Positions 1 through 4,788 of a DNA stretch of 5,814 bases are shown here, in pieces; the first letter of the stretch is position 1, and every line of letters starts with the position of its first letter. The notes below the pieces were generated by a model. The model was not told the origin of the DNA. It saw nothing but the letters and a program-made list of their open reading frames with translations, and ran no database searches. The position numbers were made by a program, and so were the translations under genes. Origin of the DNA: Nitrospirota bacterium (GTDB taxonomy: Bacteria > Nitrospirota > Nitrospiria > Nitrospirales > Nitrospiraceae); NCBI GenBank assembly GCA_004296865.1, contig SCVQ01000340.1, forward strand, positions 1-5,814. The letters run 5' to 3'.

Positions 1-593
1 CCGGTCTCGATCCGGCTCATGAGTTCGGCCATCTTCCGCTCGGAGGCTCCAGCCGCCTGGTATTGATAGTAGGCGGTCAACCCCAGCGCGGCCGTGATCG
101 CGAGGGGGATCAAGAGGAGTCCCGCGGCCACGAGCTTGGCCGTCAGCGAGCCGTAGCGGGTGACATCGGCCAGGATGTGGCGCGCCAGGTAGAAGGGGGA
201 TATGTAGCGGGCATGGGGCATGCGCACCACGATGTCGCGGGAATCGGCCACGATGTGTCGCCACGGTTTGGCCTCCAGGTTTCCATCGTGGAGGAGGCGA
301 AAACGGACCAGCGGGCCCCCATCGCCGAACTGGATCAAGTCGCCGTCCTGCAACGGGGCTTCGTCGGTTCGTTCCCCATTGACGAGGAGTGCCTGACGAC
401 CACTGCGGTCGCGGAGGATCGGCGTCTGATCTTCGACGGCCAGTTCGGCGTGTACGGGACAGACCGCCGCGTCTTTGACAGCGTCGAACACGATGCCGCA
501 GTGCTCGCCGATGCCGAAACTGATCGAATCGGTGTCGAAGTACTGCCTCCGGCCTTGCAAACTGCCGGTCAGATGGTAGAGCATCATCTTCAT
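1..593 (-). CDS. FHA-domain, single-pass membrane protein (N-terminal part; C-terminus beyond window)
   Basis: Reading the minus strand from the ATG at 593 gives 197 uninterrupted codons to the window edge, starting MKMMLYHLTGSLQG. Residues about 1-102 follow the forkhead-associated pattern: a strand ending FGIGE (26-30), VCPVHAEL (44-51), LLVNGE (69-74) and LQDGDLIQFGD (81-91). A hydrophobic segment at about 151-175 (KLVAAGLLLIPLAITAAL) is a likely membrane span, followed by the start of a polar, possibly helical stretch. FHA domains normally bind phosphothreonine peptides, but here the usual G-R, S-R-x-H and N-G-T residues read G-E, C-P-V-H and R-Q-A, so phosphopeptide binding is doubtful. 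Known proteins with FHA then a membrane span often continue into a protease or other effector domain; what follows here cannot be seen. The frame stays open upstream, and an ATG at 608 is an alternative start. The 593 start has a weak GGGTGG about 9 nt upstream. The gene diverges from the uspA gene. Confidence 0.8.
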   Translation of the reverse strand, partial: MKMMLYHLTGSLQGRRQYFDTDSISFGIGEHCGIVFDAVKDAAVCPVHAELAVEDQTPILRDRSGRQALLVNGERTDEAPLQDGDLIQFGDGGPLVRFRLLHDGNLEAKPWRHIVADSRDIVVRMPHARYISPFYLARHILADVTRYGSLTAKLVAAGLLLIPLAITAALGLTAYYQYQAAGASERKMAELMSRIET

Positions 594-683
594 CGCGGAG
601 CCACCCATAGCACTGATGTCGATGAGCGTCAAGCGCCGGCCGTCCCGTCCTGTCCGGCGCGCCCATGACCGGCCACATTCTCT

Positions 684-710
684 TTGAAAAGCGGGCCCGG
701 CTCCTATAGA
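684..710 (+). promoter_or_regulatory. Candidate sigma70-type promoter of the first uspA gene
   Basis: TTGAAA (684-689) and TATAGA (705-710) are separated by 15 bp, about 30 nt before the preferred uspA start. The spacer is slightly short and the -10 matches four of six consensus bases. The spacer holds the 8-bp palindrome CGGGCCCG (692-699), which could be an operator or a by-product of high GC. The region lies between divergent genes, where a promoter is expected. Confidence 0.4.
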
Positions 711-729
711 GTGGCGGAATCCGGAAGAT

Positions 730-733
730 GGAG
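730..733 (+). promoter_or_regulatory. Ribosome binding site that decides the uspA start
   Basis: GGAG lies 6 nt before the ATG at 740. The in-frame ATG at 728 has GGAAG directly against it, which is too close to act. The protein starting at 740 begins MKILCAVDGSE, the usual UspA N-terminus. Confidence 0.55.
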
Positions 734-739
734 CGCAAC

Positions 740-1642
740 ATGAAGATACTCTGTGCGGTAGACGGGTCCGAGTTTTCGCATCGGGCGGTGGAAGCGCTGG
801 CCTCGCTGGTGGGGCAGGGGCTTAACGAGGTCGTGCTGCTCCACGTGGTGGAGACCGGTTTGTTGTCGTCCGCGCGGGCGGACAAGGCGCGCGTGAAGGC
901 GTCGCTGGTCTCGGTCGACCGTGAAGCCGACAAGCTGTTGCAGCGCATGGCCGCGACCGCGGCGGCGGCCTTGAGTCAGTCGGCCACCGCGCCGCGCACC
1001 GCCATTCGCACCGTGCTGGCGCATGGCCCCGTTGCCGAGACGATCGTCCGGCAAGCAAGCTGGAGACGTGTGGACCTCGTGATGGTCGGGTCCCAAGGGC
1101 TCAGCGACATCCGCAGCTTCCTGCTGGGCAGCGTGTCACGGAAGGTGGTGTCGCTCGCCTCGTGTCCCGTCCTGGTGGTCAAGCGTCGGCTGTCGCAGAT
1201 CGCGCGGGTGGTCCTGGCGGTGGACGGCTCCAAGCATGCCAAGACGGCCGCCGAGTTTCTGCGTACCTGTTTCCTTCCGGAATCGGCCCATCTGACCGTG
1301 CTGTCGGTCGTCGCACCGGTCGTGACGGACCTTGCGGCGCGCGTCCTGCCTCAGCCGCAGATCGACGCGTTGACCAAGCCGCTCGAGGAGCGGGCAAGCC
1401 GGATCGTGGCGGCGTTTCGCGAGGCGTTTTTAAAAGAGGGCTGTGCGGTCACGACGGACGTGTTGGCGGGCCTCCCCAGTCAGACGATCATCGAGTATGC
1501 CGGGCGGAATCGAGCCGATCTCGTGGCGGTCGGTTCCAGGGGGCTGACGGGAACGGACCGGCTGCTGCTCGGAAGCGTTTCGGAGGGGATTCTCAAGTAC
1601 GCGCCCTGCTCGGTGCTCATCGTGCGGGGACGAACGGGGTGA
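740..1642 (+). CDS. Universal stress protein, two tandem UspA domains
   Basis: This 300-residue cytoplasmic protein is made of two Usp domains in tandem, roughly residues 1-148 and 154-297. Each begins with a beta strand ending in an acidic residue (CAVDGSE, Asp8; LAVDGSK, Asp162). Each ends with the nucleotide-binding loop G-x2-G-x9-G-S: G117/G120/G130-S131 and G265/G268/G278-S279. Both loops are followed by a C-terminal strand, SCPVLVVK and PCSVLIVR. Intact loops place it with the ATP-binding class of Usp proteins, which help cells survive starvation, oxidative or energy stress; the exact role is usually unknown. The length fits tandem Usp proteins. The start at 740 is preferred over 728 because of spacing to GGAG. 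The stop overlaps the next start (GTGA), so translation of the downstream lipoprotein is probably coupled. A paralogue of the same architecture lies at the right of the window. Confidence 0.92.
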   Translation: MKILCAVDGSEFSHRAVEALASLVGQGLNEVVLLHVVETGLLSSARADKARVKASLVSVDREADKLLQRMAATAAAALSQSATAPRTAIRTVLAHGPVAETIVRQASWRRVDLVMVGSQGLSDIRSFLLGSVSRKVVSLASCPVLVVKRRLSQIARVVLAVDGSKHAKTAAEFLRTCFLPESAHLTVLSVVAPVVTDLAARVLPQPQIDALTKPLEERASRIVAAFREAFLKEGCAVTTDVLAGLPSQTIIEYAGRNRADLVAVGSRGLTGTDRLLLGSVSEGILKYAPCSVLIVRGRTG

Positions 1643-2313
1643 CCGTGGCGCGCATCTGGATCGTCCTCGGCCTGCTCCTCTGCGGCTGCGCCGGTCCGGT
1701 GCCTGAACTCTGGCCTCCGGAGAAGGGAGCCCCAACCCACACCATCGTCGTGTCGCTCGATACCTGGCATGCCATGATCGCCTTCCCGCAAGAGGCGACT
1801 CAGCCCGTCGAAGAATGGGGCTATGCCGAGCAAGCCTGGTACCTCGAGGGTCGCCAGGGGATCGGCGGGGTACTGCGGGCATTGTTCTGGCCGACTCCCG
1901 CTGTGATCGAAGTCGGACTGCATGACCGGGTGTGGGCCGAGCGGACACCGCAACCCCCTTCGGACCGGTTTACCTTTCGAGTCAGCGAAGAGGGCTATCG
2001 CCGCCTGCGTCGGTATTTGCAAGCCTCGATCGCCTCGCCCGATCCGATCGTCACGGTCGGGACCAGCAGGTTCTATCCCGCGACCCGCCCCTACCATCTG
2101 TTGCACCAGTGTCATCAATACAGTGCCCGCGCCCTCCGCGAAGCGGGCCTCCCGATTTCCACGTTCTGGGCCTTGACCAGGGGAAGCTTTGCGATGCAGC
2201 TCAGGCGCGCGGCCCGCATGGAAGCCGAAACGGAGATGGCGCAAGTACCTGCACGCGAACCCGGCATGCGAGTCCGGATAGACCCTTCGCCTACCGACGT
2301 ATCACCGCAGTAA
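1639..2313 (+). CDS. Putative lipoprotein resembling DUF2459
   Basis: The predicted product has 224 residues. The N-terminus (MTVARIWIVLGLLLCGC) is a short lipoprotein signal with lipobox L14-C15-G16-C17, so lipidation at Cys17 and membrane anchoring are expected. The mature part has features I associate with DUF2459: HTIVVSLDTWH (34-44), WGYAEQAWY (60-68), FWPTPAVIEV (83-92), RFYPATRPYHLLHQC (144-158) and ALREAGLPI (165-173). His44, His153 and Cys158 are candidate active-site residues, but no catalytic role is established. The GTG start at 1639 overlaps the uspA stop by 4 nt, with GGGGA (1626-1630) 8 nt upstream; GTG 1645 is an alternative. The open frame extends far upstream inside uspA, but that part is a shadow with no signal peptide. 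The C-terminal 30 residues are polar and probably disordered. The lipoprotein call is firmer than the DUF assignment. Confidence 0.75.
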   Translation: MTVARIWIVLGLLLCGCAGPVPELWPPEKGAPTHTIVVSLDTWHAMIAFPQEATQPVEEWGYAEQAWYLEGRQGIGGVLRALFWPTPAVIEVGLHDRVWAERTPQPPSDRFTFRVSEEGYRRLRRYLQASIASPDPIVTVGTSRFYPATRPYHLLHQCHQYSARALREAGLPISTFWALTRGSFAMQLRRAARMEAETEMAQVPAREPGMRVRIDPSPTDVSPQ

Positions 2314-2342
2314 GCGTCATGGGTGGCTTCGCCAAAATCCTG

Positions 2343-2359
2343 GCCCTGTCTGGACGGGC
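2343..2359 (+). other. Hairpin after the lipoprotein gene, weak terminator candidate
   Basis: GCCC (2343-2346) pairs with GGGC (2356-2359), and GT/AC continues the stem past one bulged T to a CTGG loop. It lies about 30 nt after the stop codon. No T-run follows, so intrinsic termination is doubtful. It may only help protect the 3' end. Confidence 0.25.
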
Positions 2360-2408
2360 TCTGGGGCATTTGGCAACAGGCTTTCGGCCTTCCCCTGACC
2401 TGTAACAC

Positions 2409-2422
2409 CCCATCCGAATGGG
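2409..2422 (+). other. Small inverted repeat CCCAT-N4-ATGGG
   Basis: A perfect 5-bp inverted repeat with a CCGA loop lies in the gap before hsp20, just upstream of the CTTGAA promoter candidate. The sequence after it (TCTTGG) is not a convincing U-tract. It could be a weak terminator for the upstream gene pair, an operator, or chance. Confidence 0.25.
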
Positions 2423-2435
2423 TCTTGGTGCGTTC

Positions 2436-2464
2436 CTTGAAGCAGGTCCTGCCGGAACCCTTCG
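2436..2464 (+). promoter_or_regulatory. Possible heat-shock (sigma32-like) promoter of hsp20
   Basis: CTTGAA (2436-2441) matches the -35 core of sigma32 promoters exactly. It is followed after 15 bp by ACCCTTCG (2457-2464), which only partly matches the -10 consensus CCCCATNT. Transcription from here would give a leader of roughly 110 nt, containing both inverted repeats described below. The -10 is weak, so this is tentative. No good sigma70 promoter is apparent in the gap. Confidence 0.25.
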
Positions 2465-2493
2465 CAGCTCCGACCACTTAGGAATCCTCACAC

Positions 2494-2520
2494 GCACGAT
2501 TGCAGTGGCATTTATCGTGC
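2494..2520 (+). other. Perfect 7-bp inverted repeat in the hsp20 leader
   Basis: GCACGAT (2494-2500) and ATCGTGC (2514-2520) are perfect inverted copies, 13 nt apart. In RNA this is a stable hairpin; in DNA it could be a repressor site. It is not the CIRCE (HrcA) sequence. The right arm can alternatively pair with CGAT just before the hsp20 start codon, so it may be one state of a switch. Confidence 0.45.
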
Positions 2521-2582
2521 ACCTTCTCGCTCCATCGGCACCAGGAATCGGGGCGACCCTAGTCAAAAAGGAGGGGGCGATA
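2513..2582 (+). promoter_or_regulatory. Predicted ROSE-like RNA thermometer masking the hsp20 ribosome binding site
   Basis: The hsp20 Shine-Dalgarno AAGGAGG (2568-2574) sits 7 nt before the ATG. CCTTCTCGCT (2522-2531) can pair with AGGAGGGGG (2569-2577), leaving G2529 bulged and using two G-U pairs. The segment TCGCT fits the U(U/C)GCU signature of ROSE elements, which pairs with AGGA of the Shine-Dalgarno around a bulged G. Beyond a 4-nt bulge the helix can extend by TATCG (2513-2517) with CGATA (2578-2582), reaching the A of the start codon. ROSE elements are known leaders of small heat-shock genes that melt on heating. The pairing was found by eye. High GC and a G-rich Shine-Dalgarno raise the risk of a chance match. 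Confidence 0.45.
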
Positions 2583-3115
2583 TGGCGCAAAAAGCGAAGA
2601 AGGAAAAGGGCGGCAAGGAGACCAAAGCGTTGGCCATGAGGAAGCCGCTTGAATTACCGGTGAGTTGGGATCGCGACGTCGATCGAACGTTTGGGCTCTT
2701 CGATCGGATGATGGAGGAGTTCTGGCGCAGGCCGTTCCTCAGCCCGTGGGAGCCGGAGCGCTTGTGGCCCAGCCGGGCGGTCTCCATGCGGCTGCCTGCG
2801 CTGGATGTCTATGAGGAAAAGGACGCGGTCATTGTGAAGGCCGACCTGCCGGGCCTGAGCAAAGAGGATGTGGAAGTCAAACTCACCGGCAGGACGCTGA
2901 CGATCAAGGGCGAGAAGAAGAAAGAAGAAGAGGTGAAGGAGAAAAACTATTATCGCCGCGAACGGTCCTACGGCTCCTTCGTGCGAAGCGTGGAGTTGCC
3001 GACCGACGTCAAGCCGGACGAGATCAAAGCGACGTTCCATGACGGCGTCATCGAGGTTCGCTTGCCCAAGACCGAGGAAGCGAAGAAACAATCGATCACG
3101 GTCACAATCGACTAG
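2582..3115 (+). CDS. Small heat shock protein, Hsp20/alpha-crystallin family
   Basis: The 177-residue product is an ATP-independent cytoplasmic holding chaperone by family. The N-terminal arm starts with a lysine-rich tail (residues 4-15), then a hydrophobic/aromatic part including FGLFDRMMEEFW (37-48). The alpha-crystallin domain runs from about 70 to 163: LPALDVYEEKDAVIVKADLPG (71-91), KLTGRTLTIKGEKK (100-113), the SYGSFVRSVELP strand (129-140), and the signature ending A150 through GVIEVRLP (155-162). The C-terminal ITV/VTI (172-176) is the I-x-I/V motif that docks subunits in the oligomer. Length and domain order are typical. The ATG at 2582 has a near-perfect Shine-Dalgarno 7 nt upstream, which appears to be sequestered in a hairpin. 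The gene may head a transcript continuing into rtcA 49 nt downstream. Confidence 0.96.
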   Translation: MAQKAKKEKGGKETKALAMRKPLELPVSWDRDVDRTFGLFDRMMEEFWRRPFLSPWEPERLWPSRAVSMRLPALDVYEEKDAVIVKADLPGLSKEDVEVKLTGRTLTIKGEKKKEEEVKEKNYYRRERSYGSFVRSVELPTDVKPDEIKATFHDGVIEVRLPKTEEAKKQSITVTID

Positions 3116-3123
3116 GTCGTCCG

Positions 3124-3138
3124 GCGGCGGATCGCCGT
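3124..3138 (+). other. Short hairpin between hsp20 and rtcA
   Basis: CGGCG (3125-3129) and CGCCG (3133-3137) form a stem with a GAT loop, extendable by a G-T pair. Only TTC follows rather than a T-run. It is more likely a processing or attenuation hairpin, or chance, than a full terminator, so read-through into rtcA is plausible. Confidence 0.3.
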
Positions 3139-3164
3139 TCGGCTGAGGGTGGGCATGGGCGAGC

Positions 3165-4229
3165 ATGATCGAGATCGACGGTTCTCACTATTCCGGCAGT
3201 GGCACGATCGTTCGCCAGGCCGTCGCCTTTGCCGCCTTGACGGGTCGGGCCGTCCATGTCGTGAACGCCCGCATGAGACGTCCGAAGCCGGGGCTCCGCC
3301 CTCAACACCTCCGGGTCGTGGACGCCATCTGCCAACTGGCGAAGGGAACGGTTGAAGGGCTGCATGAAGGGTCGCGAGAGTTGGTCTTTCGGCCTGGAAT
3401 CGGCCAGGTGAGCCAGGAAGAACGGCGGTTCTGCTGGGACATCGGCTCGGCCGGCTCGACCACCATGTTGGCGCTGGCGGTGCTGCCGGTGCTGGCGTTT
3501 CGTCAGGCTTCGACCAGCGTGGAGATCAGAGGAGGCCTCTTTCAGGACTTTGCCCCTTCCATCTTCCACTTGCAGCAGGTGCTGCTCCCCCTCCTTCGGC
3601 GAATGGGTCTTGAGGCCGAAGCGGAGATGGGACGTCCCGGCTACGTCCCGCGAGGAGACGGCATCCTCTACCTGACGGTGCACCCGCTCCGACAGCCGCT
3701 TCGCGGCCTGAGCCTTCAGGAACCGGGCATCGTAAAACGGATCTGGGGCATCGCGCTCTCGTCCCATCTTGACGAGCGGCGTGTGAGCCGTCGGATGGCG
3801 GAGGCGGCGAAGCAGGTCCTCGGGGGAGCCGGCTATCATGCCGAGATCGAGGAACGGAACGACACCGACGCGCTCCAGCCGGGAGCGGCTTTGGCCGTCT
3901 TTGCCGATCTAGAGGGAACAGCCCGTCTTGGCGCGGACCAGGCCGGCGCCCTGAGGCGACCCGCCGAGGCCATCGGGAAACATGTCGCAAAACAACTCCT
4001 GGAGGACCTGCACAGCGGCGCGACGCTGGACCGCTTCGCTGCCGATCAGATCATCCCCTTTGCGGCATTGGCCGCCGGCGAGAGTCGTTTTGCGATTCCG
4101 ACGGTCACCGAACATGTCGGCACCAGCGCCTGGCTGGCCAAGATGTTTCTGGGGGCTGAGGTGAGAGCGGATCGCTGGCTCTCGATCGCTGGGGTGGGGT
4201 TTCACCCGATGCCGGACGATGCACCGTGA
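3165..4229 (+). CDS. rtcA: RNA 3'-terminal phosphate cyclase, divergent RtcA
   Basis: RtcA converts an RNA 3'-phosphate to a 2',3'-cyclic phosphate using ATP through an adenylated His. The 354-residue length fits the family. Recognisable blocks are MIEIDGS (1-7), RRPKPGLRPQHL (38-49), DIGSAGSTT (92-100), the IRGG strand (121-124), DQIIPFA (294-300) and TEHVGTSAW (315-323). His317 aligns with the adenylated His, and Arg17 with the conserved Arg after the first loop. Two loops differ from the usual form: GEGGGQ reads YSGSGT (9-14), so the acidic residue is Ser10, and the GGG of G-[FY]-x-P-x-GGG reads GDG at 164-166. This may be a subgroup with altered activity. The start is fixed by the conserved N-terminus although its Shine-Dalgarno is weak. 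The stop overlaps the next start (GTGA). No rtcB or rtcR is visible. Confidence 0.9.
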   Translation: MIEIDGSHYSGSGTIVRQAVAFAALTGRAVHVVNARMRRPKPGLRPQHLRVVDAICQLAKGTVEGLHEGSRELVFRPGIGQVSQEERRFCWDIGSAGSTTMLALAVLPVLAFRQASTSVEIRGGLFQDFAPSIFHLQQVLLPLLRRMGLEAEAEMGRPGYVPRGDGILYLTVHPLRQPLRGLSLQEPGIVKRIWGIALSSHLDERRVSRRMAEAAKQVLGGAGYHAEIEERNDTDALQPGAALAVFADLEGTARLGADQAGALRRPAEAIGKHVAKQLLEDLHSGATLDRFAADQIIPFAALAAGESRFAIPTVTEHVGTSAWLAKMFLGAEVRADRWLSIAGVGFHPMPDDAP

Positions 4230-4732
4230 CGGCGCCCTCTCCCGCCGCCTTTTTCGCCGATTCGATGCTCGGCCGGCTCGCCCGCTGGCTGCGGATTCTG
4301 GGGTATGACACGGCCTACGAGAGGGTCGCGCCTGATCAGGCCATCATCGATCGTGTGCTGCGGGAGGACCGATGGCTGCTGACGCGCGATGGGTACATGG
4401 CAAAACGGCGTGTCCTGCGGGGCCGCCATACCCTCCTGACGAGCGACCGCCTTGAAGAGCAACTCCAGCAGCTCAAGCGGGAGCTACAGCTCGATCTGGC
4501 GATCGATCCCAGACGCGCGAGCCGTTGCGCGGAATGTAACCTGGCCCTGAAACCGGTCCCTCATGAGGAGGCGGCCCGCTTGGTCCCCGCCTTTGTGGCC
4601 GGCCGGCATGCCGAATTAACCTCTTGCGCGGGCTGTGGGCGGATCTACTGGCCCGGCACACATTGGTCCGATCTGCTCGCTCGGCTCGAACGGCTCAGGG
4701 GGCCAGATCCGGCACGGGTGGTCGGCCCGTAG
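4226..4732 (+). CDS. Mut7-C RNase-domain protein (PIN-like nuclease with zinc ribbon)
   Basis: This 168-residue protein is a stand-alone Mut7-C domain. The N-terminal part has FFADSMLGRLARWLRILGYD (9-28), with Asp12 as probable metal ligand, and the second acidic motif LLTRD (51-55, Asp55). These are the hallmarks of the PIN-like fold that suggest a metal-dependent RNase. The C-terminal part carries CAEC (101-104) and CAGC (134-137), a four-Cys zinc ribbon, followed by GRIYWPGTHW (138-147), which is characteristic of the family. The GTG start at 4226 overlaps the rtcA stop, and the N-terminal motif begins within ten residues, which supports this start. Overlap with rtcA implies coupled translation and perhaps joint action on RNA ends. 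The biochemical function of bacterial stand-alone members is poorly known, so the RNase activity is inferred from the family. Confidence 0.88.
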   Translation: MTAPSPAAFFADSMLGRLARWLRILGYDTAYERVAPDQAIIDRVLREDRWLLTRDGYMAKRRVLRGRHTLLTSDRLEEQLQQLKRELQLDLAIDPRRASRCAECNLALKPVPHEEAARLVPAFVAGRHAELTSCAGCGRIYWPGTHWSDLLARLERLRGPDPARVVGP

Positions 4733-4750
4733 ACGTACGGGAAAGAGCCT

Positions 4751-4761
4751 AAGACGGTCTT
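4751..4761. other. Short palindrome before the second uspA gene
   Basis: AAGAC-G-GTCTT is a perfect 5-bp inverted repeat around one base, in the 56-nt gap between the Mut7-C gene and uspA. Its one-base centre suits a DNA-binding site better than an RNA hairpin. No clear promoter is seen in the gap. Chance is quite possible at this size. Confidence 0.25.
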
Positions 4762-4778
4762 CCACTGCTCAGGTAAAC

Positions 4779-4783
4779 GGAGG
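4779..4783 (+). promoter_or_regulatory. Ribosome binding site of the second uspA gene
   Basis: GGAGG lies 5 nt before the ATG at 4789. A second in-frame ATG at 4798 is 14 nt away, so 4789 is preferred. Confidence 0.65.
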
Positions 4784-4788
4784 CAGCC

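Noticed and set aside
63..668. Plus-strand open frame of 201 codons
   Set aside because: It is the antisense shadow of the FHA gene; the minus-strand frame gives recognisable FHA strands and a membrane span, while this one gives low-complexity Asp/Glu/Val-rich sequence.
1162..1638. Upstream extension of the lipoprotein frame inside uspA
   Set aside because: The frame is open only because of high GC. The uspA frame is certain here, and the signal peptide with lipobox begins at 1639.
1480..2244. Minus-strand open frame of 254 codons
   Set aside because: It covers both uspA and the lipoprotein in antisense, is rich in Arg/Gly/Pro, and shows no family motif.
2378..2390. AGGC-TTTCG-GCCT hairpin as terminator of the uspA-lipoprotein pair
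   Set aside because: The stem is only four pairs and is followed by TCCCC, not a T-run.
1932..2405. Plus-strand frame running past the lipoprotein stop into the gap
   Set aside because: It is out of frame with the lipoprotein, is composition-driven, has no start signal and no recognisable domain.
2494..2520. CIRCE (HrcA) operator
   Set aside because: The arms GCACGAT/ATCGTGC and the 13-nt spacer do not match TTAGCACTC-N9-GAGTGCTAA.
2418..2639. Plus-strand frame of 73 codons across the hsp20 leader
   Set aside because: It overlaps the hsp20 start in another frame, lacks a good ribosome binding site and turns into a Lys/Arg shadow of the hsp20 N-terminus.
3102..3839. Minus-strand open frame of 245 codons
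   Set aside because: It is the antisense shadow of rtcA, whose sense frame carries the family motifs along its whole length.
4740..4763. GGAAAGA...TCTTCC stem as terminator before the second uspA
   Set aside because: The arms differ by one base and no T-run follows.
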